A stretch of DNA of 64,000 nt. Origin: Mesocentrotus franciscanus. Lineage: Eukaryota; Echinodermata; Echinoidea; Camarodonta; Strongylocentrotidae. This document shows positions 10,862 through 23,796 of this stretch, piece after piece. The first letter of the stretch is position 1. The number at the start of each line of letters is the position of its first letter. The position numbers were made by a program, and so were the translations under genes. A model generated the notes under the pieces. It ran no database searches. It was not told the DNA's origin and saw only the letters and a program-made list of their open reading frames with translations. The stretch spans positions 19,406,259 through 19,470,258 of the forward strand of contig CP137684.1 of NCBI GenBank assembly GCA_037976565.1, in the 5' to 3' direction.

Positions 10862-13673
10862 GTGAGTGCGCTGTGCAGTTTATTTCACGCAACTGTCTGT
10901 CCTTGGTATATGTGTAGACCTACGTGATGCTGGGGGGATTGGGGCATCCAAGTCAATAGTTAGCCATGTATTTCAACAAGAATATCACTTGTTCTGAGGC
11001 CTAATTTGCATGTGGACATGTGGGGGAGGGGTAATGACGGGCATTCCCCTTCCCTCCAATCCCTTCTTAACGTGCGTACATGCTACGCTTTTTGGTTTTA
11101 ATATGAAATATATTTTCACAATATTATAGTGTAATTAGTAGCACCCGTTTTCACTGAATTTATTTAAAGTAGATATTTGAAAAGAAGTAAATAATTTGGC
11201 CACAATTTCTTTCGAATTTCTATGTAAAAAATAGATACACATTAGGGGATAGTTTACATTGATTTCATTACATAACACTTAGGTCTCCACTTTCATTTAG
11301 CTATTATGTCTATTGGGAGATACTAGAACTCCTTCTTATCTCCTCATTGTAGAATTTTGGCTTCATTATAAACACCATCGTTTTATAATTAGGTCAGCCA
11401 AGCAGCGGGTTACCTTTTTGCGAAAATGTCCATGATTTATAAGATTTATCAAGAATTTGATAATCTTTTTTTTTTATTGACCTCGCTATAGTTCCTTACT
11501 TTAAAACTTAAAAATCCAGTTACTTTTTTTTCCTGATTAGAAATTAAGTGTGTGTATAGGTGGGGGGGGGGGAGAGGGAGGCAATGTGCCCCTTGAAATA
11601 TAAAAAAAAGGTTACTGGTTAGAAATGGAAAAGTGTACATTTTAATGTGAGAATTCAACAAAAAATGTAGTTAGGTAATTGCCTAAACATTTTGTGGGGC
11701 ATAAAAGCAAGAAATATTTTTGTAAATGACTGTATAAACACAGTTACACAGGCATCAATCAGTCTAATGGTGGGACCATGGGAGTGGGCACAATTAACTC
11801 GTCTGACAAATTTGTTCAAGGCCTGTCACGTTTAGTAGAAAAAAAAAGAATGTTTACATTTGCCCTAAAGAATATTGTGATGCTGTACAGGTACTCCCTT
11901 GTTGTGGAATTAAAACTTCTGAGCTGTTCATTTTTATTCATGATTTGATCATATTTCCTGTAAATATTAATCAACATGACAATGTTGAATTACATATTTA
12001 TTTCAAAGAGCATTTAATTTAGATACAGCCGTCTCATTTTAACTTAAAGGTGGATACTCGACACAAGACATCCCAACTCAGTGTGAGTATACATGATCAA
12101 GTCCTGTAAATAGTTACAGTGTGAAATGCTGTTATAGTTTGAAAGCAGTATGGAACTAAGAAATCTAATAATAGTAATTATACTTGAATTAATTTAGACG
12201 GCAAGTCGACTATTAAAGGGCCAGGAGTGAGGCCAGCATTTCCCAAAACATCAAAGCATACATGTGTAATTGTGTATGACAATAACCCTACGTTGACAAT
12301 TAACATATCTAACATTTCAAACTTTGTTCATGAAATCAAGACCTGTTAAAAAATTGGTTGAAATACTTGTGGGAAGGTGTGAATTGCTTGATAACTACAG
12401 TTAGGATGGAGACATGGTTAAAAACGTTAATTTGTCTCTGGTCATAATATGTTGAGTTTATGCATGTGTGCATGCGCATATATGCGTCATTCATAGGTGC
12501 GTTGGGGTTTGATTTTTAGTTCATTCCTTCAAATCCCACCCATCCCACCTATAATTTTCATTTGTACGAACAACTGGAACAGCCTGTCATAGCTATACAG
12601 GCTTAAACGGGGATGACCGTTATCCGTATATCACCTGTCCTATGGTTTTAATTTGTGATTGAATGAAAAGAGCGAGCGCAAACTTTGTCACTTTATTTTA
12701 GTGGCAGCTTCAGCTTCCTTATGAACATATATGGCTACTAATATGACATTTCTATGCAAATATACCACTTTACTTCCTCAATATGTGATGGCTCCAAAAT
12801 CGGCGATTTCAAAATATTTGGGGCTGCAGCCCTCCCCCACTTTTTTTTGCAGAAGGAATATTGATTTACTACCTATTACTCCAGTCACACAGGTGAGATA
12901 GACACCTGGGGGCCGGTTCTCGAAACCGCCTTAAGTCTCACTTCTTGGACATCCCATTGAAACGTGTGTTATAGCATTTAAACATGTTTCTATGGGATAT
13001 CCACAAAACTTTTTTTCTTCTCATACCTGTACTGCTTTGACCATGTATTATATCATAAAATGTTGTGTACAAATGTTATAGGAATTTTAATAACTTTTCT
13101 AATGATAGCAAGAATCACTTTCATGAATGAAAATTATTTTTAAAATATAGATGATTTTCCTTGTGCTTGCGGGTAGATAATTATATATTTAATTTCTGGC
13201 CTTCGTTTGTGAGTGTTCGATGTCAGTGATAACTGATCCCTTAAATCATGAAACCCTTATCGTCATGATATATGGAGGCCTTTCAGGGATCGGATCCTGG
13301 GACCTCTCATACCTTAAACGAGAATCATTCCTCATTCCTTTACCATTGTTCAAGTTCCTGCTCATAATTTGCAACTTTCTCCAAAACTATCTAGAATACT
13401 TGACTTATGCTCTAGGCAGTGATATAAATTGACCACCATATAAAAATGTTCTTGGTGAAGTAAAGTGTGATTCAAAATACCTCGTCTGTTTGTCACATAC
13501 ATGTGACCGGCACAGCGAGCATTAACAAAGTCTCTCAAAAATAACAATTTGTCAGGAATTTTAAGGACTTAATCATGCCCCAGGCAAACCTTGAACCGCC
13601 ATACTTTGTAACCTGTATTTGTGATTACTTCTCATACATGTTTCTCTATGTATATGTTGACATTTCACTTCAG
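10862..13673 (+). other. intron between DD1 and its linker
   Basis: No gene. It aligns over nearly all of its length with the intron at 20863-23796. The DD2 intron has about 225 bp extra (near 23075-23300). The strong match includes long blocks with almost no change, notably 11700-11836 and 12470-12640. Confidence 0.7.
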
Positions 13674-13755
13674 ACTCAATACCATCAAGGATGGCAAAGA
13701 GGCTGAAAACCGAAGAGATGACTGAACCTGCAAGGAATGACACACCAAGTGCAAG
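13674..13755 (+). CDS. linker exon 1
   Basis: 82 bp between a CACTTCAG acceptor (13673) and a GCAAG|GTACAG donor (13756). It encodes a hydrophilic peptide containing MAKRLKTEEMTEPARNDT, with a short basic cluster (AKRLK). No fold is expected. It enters in phase 1 after DD1 and leaves in phase 2, which fits DD2 (20588). Its paralogue is 23797-23878, with the same length and junctions. Confidence 0.72.
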
Positions 13756-13896
13756 GTACAGACATGTTTAGCATAAGTCCACTGTGATACATGTACATGT
13801 ATAATCATTAACATTTAGCATTGGTCACAGTATGCTATAACTGAGGAAGATCATTTATCACTTTGAAGAGTAGTATACAAATATACACTGTCTTGA

Positions 13897-13996
13897 GAGG
13901 TTCTGGTTAAAACTATGGGCAAGAGGTGACTCCAATAATACTATTTGCTGAGGGGCGCATTGGAATCACTGAGGCCCATACTTTAACCAGTACCTC
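13897..13996. repeat. foldback hairpin
   Basis: GAGGTTCTGGTTAAAACTAT at the left pairs with the inverted copy ending AACCAGTACCTC at the right. Pairing continues inward (GTGACTCCAAT against ATTGGAATCAC). Confidence 0.75.
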
Positions 13997-14688
13997 GAAA
14001 AGAAGGCATGGCAAATTGTTTTATACCCTGCATCACAAATTTATTTAAAGAAATGAAAAATGAAAACTAAAAACAAATGAAATCATTAAAGTTTTAAAAA
14101 GAAATTATTTTTTAAAAACATTTTTATTAAAGTAGACATGCTAGGACAATAATTGTCCATTAATTTGGTACCTACGGCAAGCATATGTTATTTATAAGTT
14201 GTTCATTTACATAGCATATCACAAAAATCTTCTGGCTACTGGATATCCTCAATTGAAATGTCGAGAAATACATGTAGCCTCTCTTTGCCTAGAAAATCAG
14301 TCACAGAGTTGGTCCACTATTTGTGACGTAACAACCGGGAAAGAATATATTCAGGTACCCGGATTTTCCATAGAAAAGCATGTGCAGAGAGATACAAATT
14401 TCTGCTATTTTGTTTCAAAGGCTGAAAAGCCCAATAATACATAACTCTAGGTACAATTCTTCACCTTCCCCTAATATTTCATAGTATAAATATCAATTCA
14501 CTTTTTCAGAATTATGACATAAACATGCCAACGATGCGCTATTAATCGATATTTTCACCATGTAATTTTTGTTGTGTGTGTTGAATTTGGTGAGATTGTT
14601 TGTGTGCTCGGTAAAGTAGATCCGGTTTTTGCTTTGTTCTCGCGTTCGGTCTAGCTAGCTTTACACATATACACGTACGGTACATATT

Positions 14689-14790
14689 ATGGCTGGAGAG
14701 TTTGACCAGAACGATCTTTTGATGGATTTTGAAGAGTTTATGGAGGAACTTGACAGTTATGAAGGAGAAAGGGACGAGAGTGCATTGTGA
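14689..14790 (+). CDS. small acidic open frame, 33 residues, unknown
   Basis: ATG to TGA gives 33 residues beginning MAGEFDQNDLLMDFEEFMEE, strongly acidic with regular Phe, Leu and Met. It follows a run without ATG (14640-14688) and precedes an area relatively rich in CG (14810-15010). Possible readings are a short first coding exon, the N-terminus of a transposon protein, or chance. It sits inside the insertion in copy 1. I do not recognise it. Confidence 0.25.
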   Translation: MAGEFDQNDLLMDFEEFMEELDSYEGERDESAL

Positions 14791-15774
14791 GATTCCAAAT
14801 TCCGACACCGGTGGTCACTGATCGAGGAGCAGGTGTTTGTTAGTGTTTTTCCTTAGCTGGTAACGTCGCTCTCACTCTCTTGCAATTGCCGATATAAAGA
14901 TCGCTTGTATGTTCCACAAGCCGCCGAGAGCAGCGGCCTGGTCTTACCTGCCAATTCCGTTCGCTTCACGAACATTCGTGCAAGAGCCTCATCACTCGCG
15001 GATGAATATCATTCGATCACTATAGTCATAGAAGTCGTCAGGTAAATAGAGGAAGCTTGATCTCGTTCAAGTTTGATATATATGTAAAACAAATATTTAA
15101 CTGGTACTGTATCCTTTTTTAAGGCAGTCACACACATCCATGATAATTACGGTCACAGTAGGCCTATTCGTTTCACAAAACTGCTCCTGTACCTTATCTG
15201 ATGACAAGATAATTTATATGTACACCCGCCTATTCATACGTGCATATGATTTAACCTTGTTTCCCAAGCAGTAAACCCGTCTTAAAACTCTACCAAAAAG
15301 GATAATGTGAGGATATAAAAATAAATCTGCGACTGGAAAATGTTGCTTAGTTATTCTTCATTCAAATAAAAACAGAAAATCTATCACATAAACTCATTTA
15401 CAAGAAAAATTCTAAGCTCTGACAGAATAGCATTTACTTGGGCATATCATTGGCATTCACTCTCACTAAGCCCATGGTCCCGGTTGTGACGTCAAGAATA
15501 GAGGACCCGGTTTCTCCGTGCATTTCCGCGTTTCCGACTTCGAGATTTTGGTGGAGCTTACTCGCATAAATTCACTATTCTGAACTTGTTTTGTCGGGTG
15601 AATGCCATTTAGTGTTAGTCTGGGGGTTAAAAGCTTTCTATCGATGTAATTATCTCAATATTTGGGATTGCCTTAGAATGCTAACTTAAAAAGTTTTAAA
15701 TTTTTTTTAAGAATTAGAATTTTATAAAAAAAGAAATTATTATTTGTTTTTAATTACCGTACCCAGTATTAATT

Positions 15775-16499
15775 ATCCCCTCGCCGACGAAGTCAGAGGG
15801 GATATAGAAACGCCGCTGTCCGACCTTCCTTCCGTGCGTCCGTGCGTCCGTCCGTAACAAATTTGGTTTCCGATCAATAACTTCAGTAATGTTTGACGGA
15901 TTTTAATGAAATTTGATATGAAGGTACATGGAATCAAAATACAGCCCAAGTTTGATTTCGGAGTATGTAGGTCAAAGTTCATAGCTCATTAAATATGCGA
16001 ATCTGGTTTCCGTTCGATAACTTTAATAATGTTTGACGGATTTTAATAAAATTTGATATGAAGGTACATGGTATCAAAATACAGGCTCAGTTCAATTTCC
16101 GAGTATGTAGGTCAAAGGTCATAGCTCATTAAATATGCGAATCTGGTTTCCGATCGATAACTTTAGTAATGTTTGACGGATTTTAATGAAATTTGATATG
16201 AAGGTACATCGTATCAAAACACAGACTAAGTTTGATTTCCGAGTATGTAGGTCAAAGGTCATAGCTCATTAAATATGCGAATCTGGTTTCCGATCGATAA
16301 CTTTAGTAATGTTTGACGGATTTTAATGAAATTTGATATGAAGGTACATGGTATCAATTAAAACACAGCCTAAGTTCGATTTCGGAGTATGTAGGTCAAA
16401 GGTGAAAGGTCATAGCTCATTAAATATGCAAAAACACCTAATTATATAGTAATATAATAGTATAGTCTAATGGAGGTAACTTGTACCCTGCGAGGGGAT
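15775..16499 (+). mobile_element. hairpin-headed element (CCCCTCGC family), complete, 4 units
   Basis: Head: ATCCCCTCGCCGACGAAG followed by its arm AGAGGGGAT (a hairpin with a GAA loop). It is followed by a GTCC-rich stretch and about four units of 140 bp, each starting near 'ggtttccgat' (15864, 16005, 16144, 16284). Tail: GCGAGGGGAT at 16490-16499, the exact inverted copy of the first ten bases. Units carry AGGTCAAAGGTCA (16109-16121 and 16249-16261). No protein is encoded. Likely a non-autonomous transposon, possibly of the pearl/Helentron-associated kind; that class is inference. Confidence 0.8.
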
Positions 16500-17272
16500 G
16501 CTATGCTTTGCGTTGACTTTTATAGTTTTTTTTTTATGAAGATTTTTACAAACTTCATCAATTTTTTTTTTCAACTCCAAAATAGTACTCCCAAATATTA
16601 CCTTTTCAGAGCATCCTTAAAATGGTTGAATATTTCTGGTCATTTGAAGAGCTCTCAACCAATCAAAAATCATATATTTTTGATGCAGGATATAATTCAG
16701 GTTATTGTTCTTTATAATGTCATGCGAATGAACCATTGGTGGTAATAATAAACGATGTTGTGAAACAAGAAGGTGGGTTAGTGGAAATGAAAATATGAAG
16801 TTTTTAGTTTATACATGTATTAATGTCATAGGGAAAGAATTTAAAGGACAAACACCAACTCTCCAAGATAAAATAAAGCGTTTTATCAGTACACTAAAAA
16901 GAAAAAGTAATTACATAGGCCCTACAGTTGAACATTTATTAAAGGGTAAAATGTTAAAACGGTGGCCTCCTTTCAATTCAACCAAAACTTCATAATGTAA
17001 ACATGCAAGTACACAATTTTTGTTTCAATAATTACCACTGTATGCATTATCATGATTATTAACAAAGTAATTAATAGTATATAATACACACTTTTTTTTT
17101 TTTAATGAATAGAATAAGAGAAAAAGAGAAAAAGCCCAGGTAGTGTTTTATTATTAACAATGCTGGGCTAATACATCTAATTATTTATGATGGAATGCGT
17201 GACACACAATGTACAACGATGTTAACGGTCAAGTTTTATTATCATGTTGTCTGTTTGGGGTCACAAGCGGGT
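16500..17272. other. end of copy-1 intron homology, no gene
   Basis: 16697-17040 matches 23997-24310. The open frame starting at 16795 falls in this intronic homology and its frame is not kept in copy 2, so it is not coding. The rest is AT-rich. Confidence 0.5.
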
Positions 17273-18018
17273 TTAAAGGCCAAGTCCACTCCAATTTTCA
17301 AAAATTATAGCATGTTGTAAATAAATCAAAGGTTAAAACTGCCAAATATCACGGGCATACTTCAATCAAGTGATTTTTAAGAACAATTTTTGTTTAGGTT
17401 ATTTCGAGCAAAACATTTAAATTTGTCGCACGGATGTCAGATGGTTGATCACGTGATGTGGCGTATGCTCCTCACAACGAAAGCGTGCGCCGCACCAGCG
17501 GTATACATTCTGACAATTCAAGATGTCGATGTGCCAGCGGTATACATTCTGACAATTCAAGATGTCGATGTGCCAGGCTTACGGTTGATCAAATCGGCCA
17601 GATGGTAGTAAGAAAGTTTCTTTGCCATCCCAAACCCTTTGAAAGACAGGGAGAGATGTTCCCAATGGCTAAACAATATTGGGACTGACAAGTTCAACAT
17701 ACGAACGTACGAATTCGGTAAAAACAGAGTGGTATGTGAGGACACGTTTGAATACGCATGCGCTGTATACAGAAACAGTCTACTATAGTAGTCGAGTCGC
17801 GGACATCTGTGTGAGGACCCTACGTCACAAAAAACGTCGCGCAATGCATTGTGGAGGAGAACCGGTTCGATCATTAACTTGTTTTTTGCTCATTAAAAAC
17901 AATTATTAAAAAAAGTCCGAGCACCAATTTCCAAAACCAAGTTATATTTGGGCTTCTTTAATAGATTTTTGTCTATCTTATCACCTCAACTTTTCAGTGG
18001 AGTGGACTTGGTCTTTAA
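17273..18018. mobile_element. MITE with TTAAAGGCCAAGTCC inverted ends
   Basis: TTAAAGGCCAAGTCCACTCC at 17273 is mirrored by GGAGTGGACTTGGTCTTTAA ending at 18018. Both ends include TTAA, as for a piggyBac-like target duplication. Inside, a 39-bp unit beginning CCAGCGGTATACATTC is repeated in tandem (17495 and 17534). No transposase. Confidence 0.75.
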
Positions 18019-18210
18019 TAACTCTATGTTAAAGTAAAATGGATCAATGCTAAACAAACAATGGTACATAAAAATGAGATGCGCATAACATGTGACCGAT
18101 GTGTAAGAATCATCATCAGACACAAACAATTGGAAAAATAGGAGTAATGAAGTAAGCATTTTTATATACACTCAACCAAAAACGTAATTTAAGTTCCCCC
18201 TGACATTTGT

Positions 18211-19084
18211 ATGCCGCCGCCTACCAAAGGTGGTGCCGGAGGCATTATTTTTTCGGGTTGTCCGTTCGTCCATCCGTCCCGCTTTCTCGTTATCACGATA
18301 TCTCAGAAACCACTTAAGTTATGAACTTCAAACTTGATGATAGTATGTATCTCCATAGGAAGACAATCTGATTAGATTATGGAGTAACTAGGTCAAAGGT
18401 CACAGAGGTCATCTTGTGTAATTCCAGGTATTGGCCTCGTTAGCTTGATATTTCAAGAACCTACAGAGATTTGAGGCTCAAACTTGTTGATAGTATGTAT
18501 CACCATAGGTAGATGATCTGATTAGATTTTAGGTTAGTAGGTCAAAGGTCAATGGTCACAGAGGTCAATTTTCTGAAATGACAGGTTTTAACCTTGCTAT
18601 TGCGATATCTCAAGAACCACTAGAGATATGGGGTTCAAACTTGTTGATAGTATGTATCACCATAGGTAGATGATCTGATTAGATTTTAGGTTAGTAGGTC
18701 AAAGGTCAATGGTCACAGAGGTCAATTTTCTGAAATGACAGGTTTTAACCTTGCTATTGCGATATCTCAAGAACCACTAGAGATATGGGGTTCAAACTTG
18801 GTGATAGTATATATCAACAAAGGGAGATAGTCTCATTAGATTTGAGGTAAGTAGGTCAAAGGTCACAGAGGTCAATTTCTGAAATTAAAGGTTTTTAGCC
18901 TTTATGGCAATATCTAAACATGGTGACAGCATTACTATAGGAAGATGATCCAATTACATTTTGGGGCTAGGAGGTCAAGATCAAAGTCGTCAGTTTGACA
19001 TTTGATTAAAGACTTTTTGTTTTCATTGTGACATGTCATGAATAGAATCATCCATTTCCTATGCTGAATTTAGGGCGGAGGCAT
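18211..19084 (+). mobile_element. hairpin-headed element (ATGCCGCCGC family), complete
   Basis: Head hairpin 18211-18246: ATGCCGCCGCCTACC, loop AAA, then GGTGGTGCCGGAGGCAT. GTCC-type repeats follow at 18258-18280, then about five units near 140 bp with phrases such as 'atctcaagaaccac' and 'gatctgattagatttta'. Tail arm GCGGAGGCAT at 19075-19084 is the inverted copy of the start with one mismatch. AGGTCAAAGGTCA lies at 18390-18402, with a further AGGTCA three bases later (18406). Confidence 0.78.
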
Positions 19085-19467
19085 ATAGGAGATGCATGAC
19101 TCGAGAAATAATTCATAAAATCTAATCATTTAGGAATTGATCTGCGCATAATTTTCATACGCACATTTGAGTAGTAACTTATTTCACACACAGGTTATCA
19201 TTGTCATGGTTAATATGCACTCATGCATTTTATGTACTAAGTTTTAAGAACAAATTTGCAAAGTTGTAGGCATATTGGCTATAATACACACATACGCACA
19301 CTCGCAAATGAGAAACATGCATTATTCCAGGTTTATTTGAAATTTTTTTTTTTTTTACACCATGTCCTTAATACAGAAGTCCAGTAATAAATAAATTAAT
19401 ATTGGGCATGTCTATCATCTGCGGCAATGACCTTTATACACCTTCTGTGCATAATGTTTATTACAGT
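19085..19467. other. intron, no gene seen
   Basis: AT-rich intronic sequence with a T tract at about 19347. Possibly flanking DNA of the Tc1-like remnant that follows. Confidence 0.3.
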
Positions 19468-20070
19468 TCATATGCGATCCTGATCCGTGTTGGCCCAGGC
19501 CCGTTGTAAGATGCACTGGAAATCCTCCAAGGTAGTGTTGTCGTTGACTCTATTCTGGGCTGTTAGCTTGATGTCGTCCTAAAGGTGTTCAATGTGATTA
19601 CAGTCAGGGGATCTTGCTGGCCACTCCATGCACTCGACCCTGTTATCTTCCAAGTACTGGTTGGAGATTTGGGCACGATGTGGTCTAGCATTATCGTCCA
19701 TAAAGATGAAATCCTCGCCAATGGCAGCTGCGTATGAAATCCTATGTGGCTCACATATATGTACGGTTGGGCTGTTAACCGACTTGGAATGGGAACAAGG
19801 TCCATCTTGCTATTGGTGCTGATTCCACCCCACATCATGAGACTTCCACCTTGGTAGGGTTCCACATCTTGTAGACAGATTCTGTTTAGTTTTTCTCCCA
19901 CTCTCCTCCAAATTCTCAATCTTCCATCAGAGTTTTTTTCAGGATAAGCCTGTATTCGTCAGTGAAGAGGACATTTGCCCAATGACGTCTGCTCCATCGG
20001 TGATGTCTTCTCACAAATTGACGATGTTGATGACAGTGTCGATCTGTTGGTTTCATGAATTTGAATAGAA
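19468..20070 (-). pseudogene. Tc1/mariner transposase remnant (DD34E)
   Basis: Minus-strand coding remnant of the catalytic half of a Tc1-like transposase. The first catalytic Asp is in ANVLFTDEYRLIL (near 19950), followed by GSLMMWGGIS. The second is in FIFMDDNARPHRAQ (near 19690), and the glutamate in SPDCNHIEHL (near 19590). The conserved tail DDIKLTAQNRVNDNTT follows and ends at a TGA (19468-19470). It is broken by a frameshift between the WGG block and the second Asp and by a TAG just after HIEHL. The N-terminal DNA-binding half is absent. It lies in the intron before DD2, just upstream of the copy-2 duplication. Confidence 0.88.
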
Positions 20071-20587
20071 ATTATGCTTCTGTACTTGAACAAAAGAATT
20101 GAAAAGCGTATACAATTGTAAACAGGACGATATAACAAAACAAAGTCGGTTTTACAGTTTAAAAGAATATTTTTCCATCTATTATCAAATGATATAAACT
20201 TATTGTTTTAACATAGATGTAATGTTCTAACGAGGCAAAGGATATTTTATTAAAATGCATTTAAACAAATTCATCAATAACATACTGTTTTTGCATTTAC
20301 TGGAAAATATGTAATATTTGGCGTATAAAATAATGAAAATTAAATTGAATTCCTTCACTTCCATGAAATCCAAACAAAAATTGACCTGATTCAAAGTAAC
20401 TATATCATCTAAAGTCAAATGTTGAATATCCATTATGACTTGTTTGATTAATGATGCCGTTGATTAATTTTCTTCTGACACAAGAAATGGTATGCGATAC
20501 AATCATAGGCATATAGCACCATTTAATGTTATTTTGCTCAATAGGAAGTTTGACCTATCCTTCCTTTCTCATTAATTTTTCTGGCAG

Positions 20588-20862
20588 GACTGGGTGGAGC
20601 TTTGAGTTAGAGAGAGAGTTGCTGTCATTGGTAGGAGACATTCCTCTGGAACACTACTACAACTTGTGCCAAACTCTAGATGTCTCCTACGCACAAAGTC
20701 GAGTGATTTTAACAAAAAACCACTTAGATGTGTCCAATTCACTGTTTGAAGTCATCTGCAGCTGGGGAGTCAAGCAGAGGGATAGCACTAATTACAAGAG
20801 ACTTCTAGCTGAAAAACTCAAGAGTGTACAATTAGATGCATTGGGAACAAAACTAGTAGAAG
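20588..20862 (+). CDS. death domain 2 exon
   Basis: 275 bp, from the acceptor TTTTTCTGGCAG (20587) to GTAGAAG|GTGAGT (donor 20863), the same junctions as DD1. The product keeps the death-domain pattern: LERELLSLVGDI, LCQTLDV, and CSWGVKQRDSTNYKRLLAEK followed by LKSVQLDALG. Against DD1 I count 37 base differences. Of these, 28 fall in the first 115 bases and most change the amino acid (24 codons replaced, 5 changed silently), while the flanking introns are far more alike. The variable part corresponds to helices 1-3. The exon enters in phase 2, so it can splice from the linker at 13674-13755. Confidence 0.88.
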
Positions 20863-23796
20863 GTGAGTGCGCTGTGCAGTTTATTTCACGCAACTGTCTG
20901 TCCTTGGTATATGTGTAGACCTATATGTGACGTAGGGGGGACGGGCATTCCCCTTCCTTTCAATCCCTTCTTAACAAACGTACATGCTACGATTTTGGAT
21001 TTGATATGACATATATTTTCACAATATTCTAGTGTAATTAGTAACACCCGTTTTCACTGAATTTATTAAAAGTCGATATTTGAAATGAAGTAAATAATTT
21101 GGCCACAATTTCTTTTGTATTTCTATTTAAAAAATAGATACACATTAGAGGATAGTTTACATTGATTTCATTACATAACACTTAGGTCTCCACTTTCATT
21201 TAGCTATTGTGCCTATTGGGAGATACTAGAACTCCTTCTTATCTCCTCATTGTAGAATTTTGGCTTCATTATAAACACCATCATTTCATAATTAGGTCAG
21301 CCAAGCAGCGGGTTACCTTTTTGCGAAAATGTCCATGATTATAAGATTCATCAAGAATTTGATAATCTTTTTTTTATTGACCTCGCTATAGTTCCTTACT
21401 TTAAAACTTAAAAATTCAGTTACTTTCTTTTTCCTAATTAGAAATTAAGTGTGTGTATAGGGGGGGGGAGGGGGCATGTGCCCCTTGAAATATGCGAATG
21501 GTCCGTCATTAAAAAAAAGGTTACTGGTTAGAAATGGAAAAGTGTACATTTTAATGTGAGAATTCAACAAAAAATGCGGTTAGGTAATTGCCTAAACATT
21601 TTGTGGGGCATAAAAACAAGAAATATTTTTGTAAATGACTGTATAAACACAGTTACACAGGCATCAATCAGTCTAATGGTGGGACCATGGGAGTGGGCAC
21701 AATTAACTCGTCTGACAAATTTGTTCAAGGCCTGTCACGTTTAGTAGTAAAATTTGTTTTTTACATTTGCCCTAAAGAATATTGTGATAACAGGTACTCC
21801 CTCGTTGTGGAATTAAAACTTCTGAGCTGTTCATTTTTATTTATAATTTGATCATATTTCCTGTAAATATTAATCAACATGACAATGTTGAATTACATAT
21901 TTATTTCAAAGAGCATTCAATTTAAATACAGCTGTCTCATTTTAACTTAAAGGTGGATACTCGACACAAGACATCCCAACTCAGTGTGAGTATACATGAT
22001 CAAGTCCTGTAAATAGTTACAGCCTGAAATGCTGTTATATTTTGAAAGCAGTATGGTACTAAGAAATCTAATAATATTAATTATACTTGAATAAATTTAG
22101 AAGGCAAGTCGACTATTAAAGGGCCAGGAGTGAGGCCGACATTTCCCAAAACGTCAACGCATACATGTGTATAACTAAAAGCCTACGTTGACAATTAACA
22201 TATCTAACGTTTCAAAATTTGTTCATGAAATCAAGATTGTTCAAAAACCTGTTTAAAAAATTGGTTGAAATACTTGTGGGAAGGTGTGAATCGCTTGATA
22301 ACTACAGGTAGGATAGAGAGATGGTTAAAAATGTTAATTTGTCTCTGGTCATAATATGTTGAGTGTATGTACATTATGTGTGCATGCGCATATATGCGTC
22401 ATTCATAGGTGTGTTGGGGTTTGATTTTTAGTTCATTCCTTCAAATCCCACCCATCCCACCTATAATGTTCATTTGTACGAACAACTGGAACAGCCTGTC
22501 ATAGCTATACAGGCTTAAACGGGGATGACCGTTATCTGTATATCACCTGTCCTATGGTTTTAATTGTGATTGAATGAAAAGAGCGAGCGCAAACTTTGTC
22601 ACTTTATTTTAGTGGCAGCTTCAGCTTCCTTATGAACATATATGTCTACTAATATGACATTTCTATGCAAATATACCACTTTACTTCTTCAATATGCGAT
22701 GGCTCCAAATTGGCGATTTCAAAATATTCGGGGCTGCAGCCTTCCCCCACTTTTTTTTTGTAGAAGGAATATTGATTTACTACCTATTACTCCAGTCACA
22801 CAGGTGACAGGTGAGATAGACACCTGGGGGTCGTTTCTCGAAACCGCCTTAAGTCTAACTTCTTGGACATCCCATTGAAACGTGTTATAGAATGTAAACA
22901 TGCTTCTATGGGATATCCACAAAACTTTCTTTTCTCATACCTGTACTGCTTTGACCATGTATTATATCATAAAATGTTGTGTACAAATGTTAAAGGAATT
23001 TTATTACCTTTTCTAGGATAGCAAGAATCACTTTCACAAATGAAAATTATTTGTAAAATATAGATGAGTTTCCTTAAAATCCTCTACGTTTCTGTTCCTT
23101 ATTCGTTTACCATTTACCATTGTTTCATGCTATAATTTGAAAAGATCCTTTGCAAAATTTGGAATTCTCTCAAAACACCTCTGTAGTTGCATTATACAGT
23201 GTTACAATTACAAAGTTACATATTCATGATGATTATGCTAATTGTGTGCAGATGCACAAATTTTGGTGAAACAGAGCTCATTAACAAACACCATGGTGCA
23301 TGCAGGTAGATAATTATATATTTAATTTCTGGCCTTCGTTTGTGAGTGTCCAATGTCAGTGATAAATGATCACTTAAATCATGAAACCCTTATCGCAATG
23401 ATACATGTATATAGAGGCCTTTCAGGGATCGGATCCTGGGACCTCTCATACCCCAAAAGAGAATCATTCCTCATTCCTTTACCATTGTTCAAGTTCCTGC
23501 TCATAATTTGCAACTTTCTCCAAAAATATCTAGAATACTTGACTTATGCTCTAAGCAGTGATATAAATTGACCACCATATCAATTTTTCTTGGTGAAGTA
23601 AAGTGTGTTTCAAAATACCTCATCTGTTTGTCACATATATGTGACCAGCACAGAAAAAAGAAGAAAAAAAATTGTCAGGAATTTCTAGGACTTAATCATG
23701 CCCCAGGCAAACCTTGAACCACCATACTATGTAACCTGTATTTGTGATTACTTCTCATACATGTTTCTCTATGTATATGTTGACATTTTTCCTCAG
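20863..23796 (+). other. intron between DD2 and its linker
   Basis: Non-coding, collinear with 10862-13673. The open frames at 21556, 22642 and 23353 lie in this homologous intron and are not kept intact between the copies. Confidence 0.65.

Larger units (their letters stand above)
13874..16696. other. 2.8-kb insertion specific to duplication copy 1
   Basis: Found by comparing the two duplicated introns: the homology stops at 'tttgaagagtag' (13873; 23992 in copy 2) and resumes at 'aggttatt' near 16697. The insert contains a foldback at 13897-13996, a small acidic open frame at 14689-14790 and a hairpin-headed element at 15775-16499, so it is probably several insertions. The rest is AT-rich with nothing recognised. 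Confidence 0.7.
10457..17040 (+). repeat. segmental tandem duplication, copy 1
   Basis: Homologous to 20460-24310. Homology starts at 'taattttcttctgacaaaag', covers both exons and their introns, breaks off at about 13873 and resumes at about 16697, ending near 17040. Copy 1 therefore carries about 2.8 kb (13874-16696) absent from copy 2. Parts of the introns are nearly identical, for example 11700-11836 against 21610-21746 with one difference by eye. Confidence 0.9.

Noticed and set aside
19628..19822. Plus-strand 64-codon open frame
   Set aside because: It is antisense to the Tc1 transposase remnant.
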